This document shows positions 19,926 through 28,747 of a stretch of DNA of 64,000 nt, in pieces. The notes beneath the pieces were generated by a model. The model was not told where the DNA came from. It saw nothing but the letters and a program-made list of their open reading frames with translations, and did no database searches. Numbering within the stretch: position 1 is the stretch's first letter; each line of letters begins with the position of its first letter. Where the stretch lies: positions 310,001 through 374,000 of the forward strand of contig VFIW01000021.1 in assembly GCA_006386115.1 (NCBI GenBank), in the 5' to 3' direction. Made by a program: the position numbers and the translations under genes. The stretch is from Globisporangium splendens (Eukaryota; Oomycota; Peronosporomycetes; Pythiales; Pythiaceae).

Positions 19926-21604
19926 ATGGTGGAGAAGTCACTGCTCAAGAAGCTCTGTCGGGACATGGACCTCTACGTCACGCCGTCCATCAACAACAAG
20001 CTCTACCTCCACTACAAGGTATCGTGACACTTTGCGTGTGTATGGACTTTTGGATCGCACTCACACACGTACGTGGCTCTCGTCTGGCTGTAACTAAAGG
20101 GCTTCCGCACGATCAAGAACCTGGACGAGTGCATGGGGCTCAAGGCGCTGTGGCTCGAGGGCAACGGCCACAGCAAGATCGAGGGGCTCGAGCACCAGAC
20201 GCAGCTGCGGACACTGCATCTGCACGAGAACCTCATCCACAAGATCGAATGCTTCGAGACCCAGTTGCTGCTCGATACGCTCAATCTGTCGCAGAACCAG
20301 ATCACGAAGATCGAGAACCTCTCGCATATGAAGGCTCTGACGGTGTGTGTCGCGCATAAGAAGCCTCTGTGTTCCATCCCCCCTTTTCGCTGTGCTGATG
20401 CTTCTCTTTGCATAGAGCTTGGCGCTGAAGAGCAACTACTTGGTCACGGCGCAAGACATCGAGCACGTGCTGACGCTGCCGAACCTATCAGTGCTCGACA
20501 TCCAGAGCAACCGCATCACCGACGTCAACGTCGTCGACATCTTGGCGCAGATGCCCGAGCTAAAAGTGCTCTATCTGCAGGGCAACGGCGTGGCCAAGCA
20601 CATCAAGCAGTACCGCAAGACGCTCGTGTACCGGTGCCGCAAGCTGAAGTACCTCGACGAGCGGCGCCGTGTTTGACAACGAGCGGAGCCGCGTGGAAGT
20701 GTGGGGAAAAGCTCTGGACGCGAGTCAGGGTGACTGCAAGGCGGCTCAGGAAGCTGAGCGTAATGAAGTGGACGCGATTTGCCGCGAGAAGAAAGAGCGC
20801 GATGAGTTGAACTTCCTGCACTTTGAGCAAATGATGATCGAAGGGCGGCGCAAACGCAAAGAAGAAGAGGAAGCCGCTGCAAAGGCTAAACGCGAGGGCG
20901 AGAGTCCAGAGACGGTGGACGAAGTGAGTCCGTTCTCTGGCGAAAAGATCCTGAACGTCCAGGACTGCGAGTTTATCCAGCGCGAGCGCGAAAAGCGCTG
21001 GGAAGTGGTTGTCAATGCGTCTTCGAGTGGAGTGGCTTCATGCAACAATGCGGATCTGGAAACCAATGATGCAAAAGATAGCAGGGACAATAACCAGGAG
21101 AGCGAGGAGACTGAAGCTTCTTCTACCACTTCTGCGGTGACTCCTGTGGATGCGCGTCAACTAGAAGTGCTGCATCAATGCGCCGCGGTTGGGTCAGGTG
21201 CTTATTCGTCCAAAGATCCTTTCGTTGATACCTCATTTGCCGCGGAAACGGAGAGCGAGGAAGCGGCGCGGAAGCAGAGAATCAAAGACAAGGCGCACGC
21301 CAAAGTGCAAGAGCTCAAGGCCAAGAAAGCACAGACAGCAGCTCAGATTCGTCTCCCTCCGGCCACCCAGTTGATCAGTTGCCACACCGTGCACTTGTTG
21401 GATGACAATAAAGTCCAGGTTTGTAAGACGCCTTCTCCGACAATGGCGCACTCGCTGATGCCTCCACCAGCGCCAATCCAGCAGCTACGCGCACCAACCG
21501 CACCGGCAGCAGCGCACACGAATGTGGATGAACTCGATTACGGATTTCGCGTTTGTACGATTCGTCAAAAATACATTTTGTGCATCGTTCACCACCTTTG
21601 GTAA
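19926..21604 (+). CDS. DNAAF1: DNAAF1/LRRC50-like dynein arm assembly factor, frame broken at about 20663
   Basis: Exons 19926-20018 (MVEKSLLKKLC...LYLHYK), 20100-20342 and 20416 onwards. Leucine-rich repeats follow each other: LKALWLEGNG, LRTLHLHENLIHKIE, LDTLNLSQNQITKIE, LSVLDIQSNRITD, LKVLYLQGNGV, then the LRR cap CRKLKYLDER. In this family the cap continues straight into VFDNERxRVEAW; here that continuation is in another frame from 20669 (VFDNERSRVEVW), so one base is extra near 20661-20669. The rest is an acidic and coiled-coil region (FLHFEQMMIEGRRKRKEEEE) typical of DNAAF1, which preassembles axonemal dynein arms in the cytoplasm. The shift may be a sequence error or a real mutation. 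The 3' end at 21604 is provisional; a last intron starting at about 21553 is possible. Confidence 0.82.
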
Positions 21605-21667
21605 CTACTCAAACCACAACAGTGTCATTGACGTGCATGTAGGCAAAAATGCAACTATGCAAAGAAA

Positions 21668-23068
21668 TCACACGTGACACTGCTCGTGGAAGTCGTATTC
21701 GTGGATCCAGCGGCGGAATATCGTTCGCATGCGATCGAACGGGCACAGCAGCTCGTCATCGCACTCGCGGAACGTGACGTGGCGCTCGTTCAACAGCGTC
21801 GCGACACGATAGATCTTCGTCGCGGAGTCGGAACTATCGCCAGCGCATTCGTACAGCACAAATCCGATGTTGGCTGCAAATGGCGCGAGTTTGGCGGCAT
21901 GGAACGTGCGCGCCTTTGCCAGCTCTAGCGGCGTACTCGAGAGGAAATGACCTTCAGCGTCGCTCGCATGGCGATCAAAGTACGAGACGTTGAGTAGCGA
22001 GGCGAGTGGTAGGATCGTCTCGGCATGCGCGAAGCGGAAGTGACCCTCAACCGCGCTCTGCCCACCGATGCGCTCTTTCATGGAGCGAAACATGTCTTGC
22101 AGCAACGGCGCAGCGATCTCAAACGCCAGCGCGTGGCCGTGGCTCTTCTTGTAAAAGTGCTTGAGGTCGTGGAAATAGTCCATCGAATGCAGCATGTCAG
22201 CATCAAACAGCTCGCACCATTCGTTCAGCACATTCCAGACCGAAACGTCAAACGCGCACGCGGCGTACGCGGCTTCCATATCTTTCTGCGCGAGCGTTGG
22301 GTTGCGCGCCAAGACACGGAATCTGCGCAGATTGGCGCGCATCTGCGCACTCAGGCGGTACTCTGCGTGCTGCAGCGTCGCCGTCGCATTGCGATCAATC
22401 GCATGGTCGTACGCGGGACAATTGTCAAAGAACCGCAGCTCGTGGTCCTCGCCGATCGCGTCGACGTGCATGAACACAGGCTGCAGTTGGTTCCGGAAGA
22501 AGCCAAACGCGAACGCCGACGCGCTCTGCTGTGTGCGCGGCTTCCACGTGTGCTCAAACTCAAATCGCGACGGATCGAAATGCGAGCCAAAGTGCTCTCC
22601 AAAGCGGTGGCGTATGCGATTACCGATTGCAATGAGCTCAGTGACGCCCACAGGCGCCAGCCATCCAGCTTCATCTGCTCTGTACGGGTTCTTCCACTTC
22701 TTGATCCATTCCGCAACAGCAGCACTCTCCTCGCCCTTCTCAGAAGTATCATCGCCCCGCAGCTTCGCGTGCGTCTTCGCAATGCGCGTGATGTCCTTGA
22801 TCGTAGGATACCGTGTGCCATGGCGGATCACAAAGTTGACGTGGATGGGTTCGCATTGCAGTGCATCGGCACGCGCTTGCTCTCGCTGCTGTATCGCCAG
22901 TTCCTCGTCGCGCGTCGGCGTCGGGTACTTGGTCTTCGTAGACATGTGCGCGTGCAGCGCGTCGTCGCGCACTCGGCGCACCGCTTCTCCATCCCCCTGG
23001 AGAGCGCATGACGGCGACACCGCCACCAGAAGCAACGCGAATAGCGTCGCGATCGCGCGCATGTGCAT
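21668..23068 (-). CDS. Secreted histidine acid phosphatase, MINPP1/phytase-like
   Basis: A single exon of 466 residues from the ATG at 23068 (a second ATG is two codons later). It begins with a signal peptide (MHMRAIATLFALLLVAVSPSCA). The catalytic motif RHGTRYP (FVIRHGTRYPT) is of the R-H-G-x-R-x-P type and the proton donor motif is H-A-E (FRFAHAETILPL) rather than HD, as in multiple inositol polyphosphate phosphatases. Cysteines in the second half suggest disulfides. Such enzymes strip phosphates from inositol hexakisphosphate in the secretory pathway or outside the cell. The in-frame codons above 23068 give no signal peptide and are probably untranslated. It is divergent from the next gene, with 166 bp between the starts. 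Confidence 0.88.
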   Translation of the reverse strand: MHMRAIATLFALLLVAVSPSCALQGDGEAVRRVRDDALHAHMSTKTKYPTPTRDEELAIQQREQARADALQCEPIHVNFVIRHGTRYPTIKDITRIAKTHAKLRGDDTSEKGEESAAVAEWIKKWKNPYRADEAGWLAPVGVTELIAIGNRIRHRFGEHFGSHFDPSRFEFEHTWKPRTQQSASAFAFGFFRNQLQPVFMHVDAIGEDHELRFFDNCPAYDHAIDRNATATLQHAEYRLSAQMRANLRRFRVLARNPTLAQKDMEAAYAACAFDVSVWNVLNEWCELFDADMLHSMDYFHDLKHFYKKSHGHALAFEIAAPLLQDMFRSMKERIGGQSAVEGHFRFAHAETILPLASLLNVSYFDRHASDAEGHFLSSTPLELAKARTFHAAKLAPFAANIGFVLYECAGDSSDSATKIYRVATLLNERHVTFRECDDELLCPFDRMRTIFRRWIHEYDFHEQCHV

Positions 23069-23234
23069 GTTTATTTGCCTTCTTGTCGCTTTCTCATTTG
23101 GATACGACACCAAAGTATCAAACCCAGTGTCGGAATCAGACTTCGCAAAAGTATCAACACCATCTTCAAGGAGTATCAAGTTGACACCCATCCCTCTCTA
23201 TCACACACCTCACACAAACTGAAACAATAGCAAA
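23069..23234. promoter_or_regulatory. Divergent promoter between MINPP1-like and AspA-like genes
   Basis: Only 166 bp separate two outward-facing start codons, so the core promoters must lie here. I see no clear Inr or TATA on either strand. Confidence 0.55.
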
Positions 23235-24242
23235 ATGGCTCGGGCGTATAATTCTTTCGCGCAGCTCCAAAATGGCGTCTATCGGTTTGTTGCGGGCGGT
23301 GGACGGATTAGTGACGCCACGGGCGCTGGAGGACGCCATGTGACGATCGTGGGCGGCGTGCACGGCAACGAGCGCATCGGCGTCGAAGTGCTGGACGCGC
23401 TGCGGCTGGCGCTGCTGCACGTGTCGCCGCTGCGCACTTCGGGCGGCGCAACGGTGTTCCCGATGCTCACGCCGCTGAGCTCCGTGACGCTTGTGTACGG
23501 CAACCCGGCCGCGATCCGTGTCGGTAAGCGCGGGTCCACGCCGCATGCGGACTTGAACCGGTGCTTCTCTGCCGACATGCTGTCGTCCTCGTCGCCTCCG
23601 ACGTCGTACGAGCAGCGCCGAGCACAGGAGCTCGCGCCGATCTTCGCGGCCAGCGACGTGATGCTGGACCTGCATTCGACCAACAAGCCCTCAGAGCCAT
23701 TCGTTCGCATCGCGGGCAATCGCGTGATCCCGTCGCATATTGCGCAAATGGTAGCGAAGCTGCCGTGCGATATCGTGCTGCATGACCCAAACTACCTGCT
23801 TGCTGATGGGACTGTGGCGCTCACTGACGAGTATGTTGGCGCTCACGGCGGCGCGGGCATCTGCTACGAAAGCGGCCTCGCGAGCGATCTCTCCGAGACC
23901 AAGATCAACAGCATCATTGGCGGCATTCTGCAGATCCTGGAGCACGACACCAAGTCCATCGAGCCGCTTGTCACGAACGCCATCGACAGTACGAATGAGA
24001 CTCGAGCGGCTAAGACGATGGCGAAGTACGAGATCACTCAAGTGTTCAAGCTCACGGAGAACGGCTTCCGCTGGACCGATGGTGTCGGCGATATCAACTT
24101 TCAGTGCATCCCGGCACACCAACCGATAGGGTTCATTGGCCATGGTCGTGACGAAATCCCGTTCACCGTCGACTACGACACGCACATTGTGTTTCCCAAG
24201 ATCGCGTCGCTGTGGAGGCTTGGATCGTACGTGGACAGATGA
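23235..24242 (+). CDS. Succinylglutamate desuccinylase / aspartoacylase-family amidohydrolase
   Basis: A single exon of 335 residues. The zinc-carboxypeptidase fold motifs are present: GGVHGNER (Zn-binding H and E), DLNRCF (substrate-binding N-R), DLHSTNKP (third Zn ligand), and CYESGLAS near residue 215, which supplies the catalytic Glu. The family hydrolyses N-acyl amino acids (N-acetylaspartate, N-succinylglutamate); the exact substrate cannot be read from sequence. The C-terminal beta domain (IPAHQPIGFIG ... FTVDYDTHIVFPK) matches aspartoacylase. The first 20 residues look cytosolic with no signal peptide. Confidence 0.88.
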   Translation: MARAYNSFAQLQNGVYRFVAGGGRISDATGAGGRHVTIVGGVHGNERIGVEVLDALRLALLHVSPLRTSGGATVFPMLTPLSSVTLVYGNPAAIRVGKRGSTPHADLNRCFSADMLSSSSPPTSYEQRRAQELAPIFAASDVMLDLHSTNKPSEPFVRIAGNRVIPSHIAQMVAKLPCDIVLHDPNYLLADGTVALTDEYVGAHGGAGICYESGLASDLSETKINSIIGGILQILEHDTKSIEPLVTNAIDSTNETRAAKTMAKYEITQVFKLTENGFRWTDGVGDINFQCIPAHQPIGFIGHGRDEIPFTVDYDTHIVFPKIASLWRLGSYVDR

Positions 24243-25162
24243 ACAGAACGTCGAGGTTACTATTCGATTGGTGGAAAGCACGAGCCTGGCACTAACTCAT
24301 CGTGTATGTATTTGCGTTTCTGTGGCTCTGGCGAATTGTTATTAGACCGCTGGGTTGGCTCACGCGACGCGTATCCAGCTGATTCGATTTTCGGTTCACT
24401 ACTTTGCGTTCGTGCAGGCACGTTGTTGGGGAATGAATGGATGGGATCCATAGAGAAAAGCCGCCACTGTCTGATGGATGCGTGTGCTTTTTCATGGGTG
24501 GTGGAAATCGGCAACTAAGATTCTTTGTGTCTGTCTTTGACAAAATAGAAAGGACGCATGCGGTGTTTGTGCAATCCTCCATTTGTCAGTGAGAGGAGCA
24601 GTCGACTTGTGTGTTCATTTTGCATTTTTGCGTCCACCGATCGCCACATTCACCTTCCTGAGCGCCGCTTCCAAGGTCGGAAAACGACGAACGCAGTAGC
24701 AGCAACGCCAACAACACTGGTGTCTGCCACCCTACCAACTCGCGACTGCTGTGCGATGGATGTGGCTGGCGACATCAATGAGAACGGCAGTGAGCAAGAA
24801 TGCGCGCCTTCACGATGCCGCTTCTTTCGCGCGCAACGCGAGCATTGAGGGCAAAACAGGCAGAAGTAGTGTTCACCAGGCAGACACATCAAGTGGCAGT
24901 GACAACAACCGAGAGATGGGGTGCGGACGTTTGACATAAGAGCGCAGAGCGGAGTGGCGCTGCGTATTCCCTCATTCTGAGTCAATCGCATCGTGACTGT
25001 AAGACCCGTACGCGTCTTTTTACATCAATGTAATCCTGATGTCCAAGTTTTTTTTACTCTGGGATGAATCTTTGCCGGTCTTGAGCCTTCTGCCTCGTCT
25101 TGATCAATCGTCGTCCCTGTCCAGATGCATCACCACACAAGCGACATTCTCACACAACAAAA
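24243..25162. other. Intergenic region before the transposon block
   Basis: 920 bp with no recognisable gene. The longest minus frame (24991-24650) is Cys/His-rich but has no family pattern. This is the last host-like spacer before repeats take over. Confidence 0.5.
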
Positions 25163-25408
25163 ATGGACTCACTGCAGAAAGCTTGCCGAGCTGGAGACGC
25201 AGAAGCGGTGCACGCACTCTTGCAACACAAGGACGTCAACGTGAACGCGCTTAGGCTGGGTGGTGAAGGCGACACTCCACTGTATCGAGCGCGACAACAC
25301 GTATGCCTACTACAGCCAAGTCGTCGGCTGCAAGAACAACAAAGTGAGCGCCAAGTCACCCCTGGGAGTGTGGAGCACAAAACCAGAAGACATTGTTGGT
25401 CCTGTGTA
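25163..25408 (+). pseudogene. Ankyrin-type gene start fused to an unknown fragment and cut by an LTR
   Basis: The ATG at 25163 begins MDSLQKACRAGDAEAVHALL, a normal ankyrin-protein start, and stays open through ALRLGGEGDTPL (about 25282). From about 25272 coding character moves to another frame (CIERDNTYAYYSQVVGCKN and PLGVWSTKPEDIVGP), which is not ankyrin-like and which I do not recognise. The LTR starts at 25409 in mid-codon. So this is the 5' end of a host gene, internally rearranged and truncated by the transposon block. Confidence 0.55.
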
Positions 25409-25803
25409 TGTAACGGGATTGCCCGTTACACGGCGTACACGTGCGTTGAGGAAGCACAAGTGAGAGGAAGGACACAGCGGTAACGCTGCGTCCAAAAAGA
25501 AGGAAGGGAGCTTTGCGCGGTAACGTGCAAAAAGAGAAGTGAATTGAAATCTGAAGGTTTGAAATGCAAATCTGATGGGTTGTTCCTAAGGTGTCTTCGA
25601 TTGGTAGATAGTCGGTTGTCCAATCCAACTATCATCCAATGAGATTAAACTTCAATGTAATGTTCTTATTGGCTAAAAATGCATATGGCTACATAGAGTG
25701 TCCATGTGTTAACGGGTGGGTTTGGAGAGAGTGATAGAACCCGTGTGGGTATAACCCACACTCTATGGACCCAAGAACCCATGTAATGGGTACTCCCATT
25801 ACA
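25409..25803 (-). repeat. Solo LTR of Gypsy family A, minus orientation
   Basis: TGTAACGGG...CCCATTACA, 395 bp, similar over most of its length to the reverse complement of the element A LTRs (28275-28697, 44002-44427). The 5 bp on either side differ (GTGTA and AATCT), so there is no target duplication. The sequence from 25804 is the interior of a family-B LTR, so a deletion or recombination formed this junction. Confidence 0.75.
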
Positions 25804-26256
25804 AATCTGATATATAAAACCTTGGGTACACTGAGGTTGAACCTACGGGATCTTCGAGAAACTTGAACTTGAAGTACCGCGAAGATTCCTTGCGAAGTGA
25901 CTGGCTCACGCCACTCACTTCAGGTGGTAGAGACACGTCCGTCTCGTCACCAGTGTTGTTTCCCCAAGTAGGAACCATCATTCACATGTCTAGAGTACTG
26001 TTGTGCGTAATCACGCCGAACCTCAGTGATTGCGAGTGACCAACACTCAACTCAGACACAGATTGCTCTGACGTCAGACGATGACGTCACCTGTGCATGT
26101 GGGGATCACTTTTATGTGCTTCACCCAATATCTTCGCACCCACAATGCACTTCCACAAGGTGGTGTGTGACACACACAAAGAGCCACGTTGCATGTAATG
26201 GCAGCCTTAGCTCATTACAGCCACCTTGCATGTAATGGCAGCCTTAGCCCATTACA
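25804..26256 (-). repeat. Element B 3' LTR, truncated
   Basis: It matches the inner two thirds of the LTR at 49163-49780, from AATCTGATATATAAAACC to CCCATTACA. The first part is replaced by the family-A solo LTR. A short unit containing TGTAATGGCAGCCTTAGC is duplicated at about 26190-26250. Confidence 0.8.
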
Positions 26257-26332
26257 TCATCCCTCCCTTAAAGTTCCATCACGGACTTTACTTCTTTCGG
26301 AAGAGGTACCCGCTCTCACTTTCCAATTGACC

Positions 26333-27359
26333 ATGAAGCGATCAAGCGACCAAGTGAAGCGCGAAGAACAGCCCGAGCCGAAGCGGCAGCGGACGACTCC
26401 CGGCTTGTACGACATCTCCGCTATTCGCAAGAAGCGTGGAGGACGTCGGTTCTACAAGGAGTTGTTCTTCCTCTGGCGCAAGATGTCCGGCAGCGACGAT
26501 CCAGGCCAGTCCAGCACAGCGAAGCTCGAGTCGTGGAAGACGTTTGTCCGACTCGAGAACGAGAATCTTGTCGAGCGTTTGCTAGGGAACCTAGGAGGCA
26601 CGCTCGAGAACGACCATAAAGAGCTTGGCTCTCGTCGTTCTAGTGCTCGCGAGCACTACAAGCTCTGTTCGTAGCTGTGAACCACGTCGGGAACATCAGA
26701 CTGAAGAGTCTCTCGAGGTTCCCACGTGTCTGAGTCCGGTGGATAGCCAAGCCACCGTACTCTGTAGAAGCGTTGACGGTTCAACGACTTCTCTCCTCGA
26801 CGACGAGTCGATCGATCCTCATGATCGACTATCGACTCAACGATCCAACGGCGCTCTCCCTGATGATCGATCAGAGGAGGTGGGGTTGAACGCGAAAACG
26901 ATTGAGCGACTCTGGAAGTGGAAGAGTGCTCACCGCGCTCAGATCGAGGCTCTTGAAGTTCGCAACGCGGTACTCGAAGACCGGTTGAAGGAGCAGGAGT
27001 CGAAGATCGACTTGCTCTTCGATGGTCTTGCCCAGCGTTCGGCAATGGAGTCACGTTTCGAACAGAGGTTCGAGAAGATTCAAGTCGAGCTTGAACGACT
27101 CCAGAAGGCTGAGAAAGCTCGTGATGCGTATCACGAACGTCTACTGCGCTCTGTGGAAGAGGCAGGGGTTCCTCTTGAGATACTTCGGAAGGAGTATCAT
27201 GGTCGCCTTCTCGCGTTGGAGACAATAAAGGACGAGTCCTTTGATGTGCTTCAGCACCTTTATGCCGAGAAGAAGCTCCATGGCGATGAGTTACAGACTC
27301 TTCGCGAGCTGGTGGAGCGACTTCAGGATCGACTTGATCGTCTGCCAAAGGCTCTGTAG
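26333..27359 (+). pseudogene. Antisense ORF of element B (aORF-B), one frameshift
   Basis: It starts MKRSSDQVKREE at 26333, 76 nt inside the 3' LTR, and runs opposite to the element. The first frame (to about 26620) has a basic KR-rich start and LYDISAIRKK, FYKELFFLW and SWKTFVRLENEN. An indel between about 26600 and 26680 moves the rest to the frame 26625-27359, which holds LCRSVDGSTTS, KTIERLWKWKSAHRAQIEAL and a long coiled coil ending at 27359. Part of it (26656-27359) overlaps the chromodomain end of pol on the other strand. It is homologous throughout to the intact antisense ORF of element D (49857-50924). An Inr-like CTCACTTTCCAATT lies at 26315-26328. Confidence 0.75.
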
Positions 27360-28274
27360 GGTTCGCTGACCCACTTGGAAGGTAAGGCTTTAGTCTACCC
27401 ACATAAAATGTCGGGTGTAGACGCATGCGTGTAGGTATGTCTAGCGTGTAGGCATCGCCATTGCATTTCACTACCTTGAACGGTCCGATGAACCTTGGCA
27501 GAAGCTTCGAGCTTCCCAAGTTGGACACTGCATGTTCAGGCAGGTTCGCCGTGCTAAGTAATACAAGATCATTGATCTTATATACTTGCTTGTTCTTCCT
27601 TCCGCTCTTGTCTGCTTGTTCCTTTTGCAGATCCTGAGCCTTTGCGATTGCGTCTCGAACAAACCTCACAACGGCTTGTCTCCTCACAATAAAGTCATCG
27701 ACTTGCTGTTCCTCACGACTTGTCATGTCGTCTAGAGGTTTCATCGAGTCAAAATTCGCTTTTAACTCTGTGACAGCATTCAGGTCTGACTGTGGCTCCT
27801 TAGCCATAGTCCCTCCCCCACTTAAGGTAGTAACCTCTCCTACTAGTGACGCTGGCACTCTCGGATGGAGTCCGTAGTTCACATAGAACGGGGTATGACC
27901 TGTCGAGACATGCGTGGAGTTGTTCAACGCAAACTCGGCAAGAGGGAGAAACTCACTCCACTCTCCGAAAGACGTCGCATAACTGCGCAACACGTCTTCC
28001 AGGACACGATTCACTCGTTCAGTTTGACCATCTGTCTCTGGGTGTGCTGCTGTTGACATGGATAGTTTCGTATCCAAAATGCCAAGCAGAGTACGCCAGA
28101 ATCTGGATGTAAACCGAGTGTCACGGTCTGATACGATCTCTGAGGACAGACCATGTAGGCGGAACACCACGTCTACAAAGACTTTCGCAGTCATCTCTGC
28201 CGAGATCTTGTCCGAGACCGGGGTAAGATGCACCATCTTACTGAATCGGTCCACAAACACCAGGATACCATTCC
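26656..28274 (-). CDS. Element B pol, 3' part: integrase core end, linker and chromodomain
   Basis: Continues the integrase that is cut at 44433. It contains SDRDTRF and TDGQTERVNRVLED (the last two catalytic acidic residues D and E of the D,D-E triad), the GPF/Y-like region (PRFIGPFKVVKCNGDAYTLDIP), a long polar linker, and a C-terminal chromodomain (WIVESIVDHED ... YRVRWLGYPPDSDTWEP). Chromodomains guide integration to particular chromatin. This part is open from 28260 to the stop at 26656. Much of the linker and chromodomain is overlapped by the antisense ORF on the plus strand. Confidence 0.9.
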
Positions 28275-28697
28275 TGTAATGGGGCCACCCATTACATGGA
28301 TTCCCGGGTCAGGAGAGTGTGGGTTTTCTCCCACATGGGTTTTACCACCTCTTCCGAACCCACCCACGACGTACAGTTGGAGACACATTAATATGTGTCA
28401 CTCATGAACACTGTACGTAGCCATTTGCATATTAGCCAATAAGACTAAGCCGTTAAGATTTAATCCCATTGGATGATAGTCGGACTGGACATCCTATTAT
28501 CTACCAATGAGAGACACCGTAGGTTTCAGTCACTACAATTGCATGTTAGCACTTTAACGTTTTAATGCGCTTCTCAATTTGCACGGTAACGCGCAAAGCT
28601 CCCTCCCTTCTCCTTGGACACAGTGTTATCACTGTGCCCTTCCTTTCACCTGCGCTTCCTCAACGCACGTGTACGCCGTGTAACGAGTCCCGTTACA
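28275..28697 (+). repeat. Element A 5' LTR
   Basis: TGTAATGGG...CCCGTTACA, 423 bp. It is followed by CC and the primer-binding motif TGGTAGCAC (28700-28708), complementary to a tRNA 3' end of initiator-Met type. The same motif at the same spacing is used by elements B, C, D and E. Confidence 0.92.
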
Positions 28698-28747
28698 CCT
28701 GGTAGCACTTTGTGGTCCGTCCCACCACAGAGCGGGAGCCGTCAGTA

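Noticed and set aside
22025..23222. Plus-strand frames of 328 and 342 codons opposite the MINPP1-like gene
   Set aside because: Shadows of the phosphatase; no domain of their own.
23691..24281. 196-codon minus-strand frame opposite the AspA-like gene
   Set aside because: A shadow of a well-supported enzyme gene.
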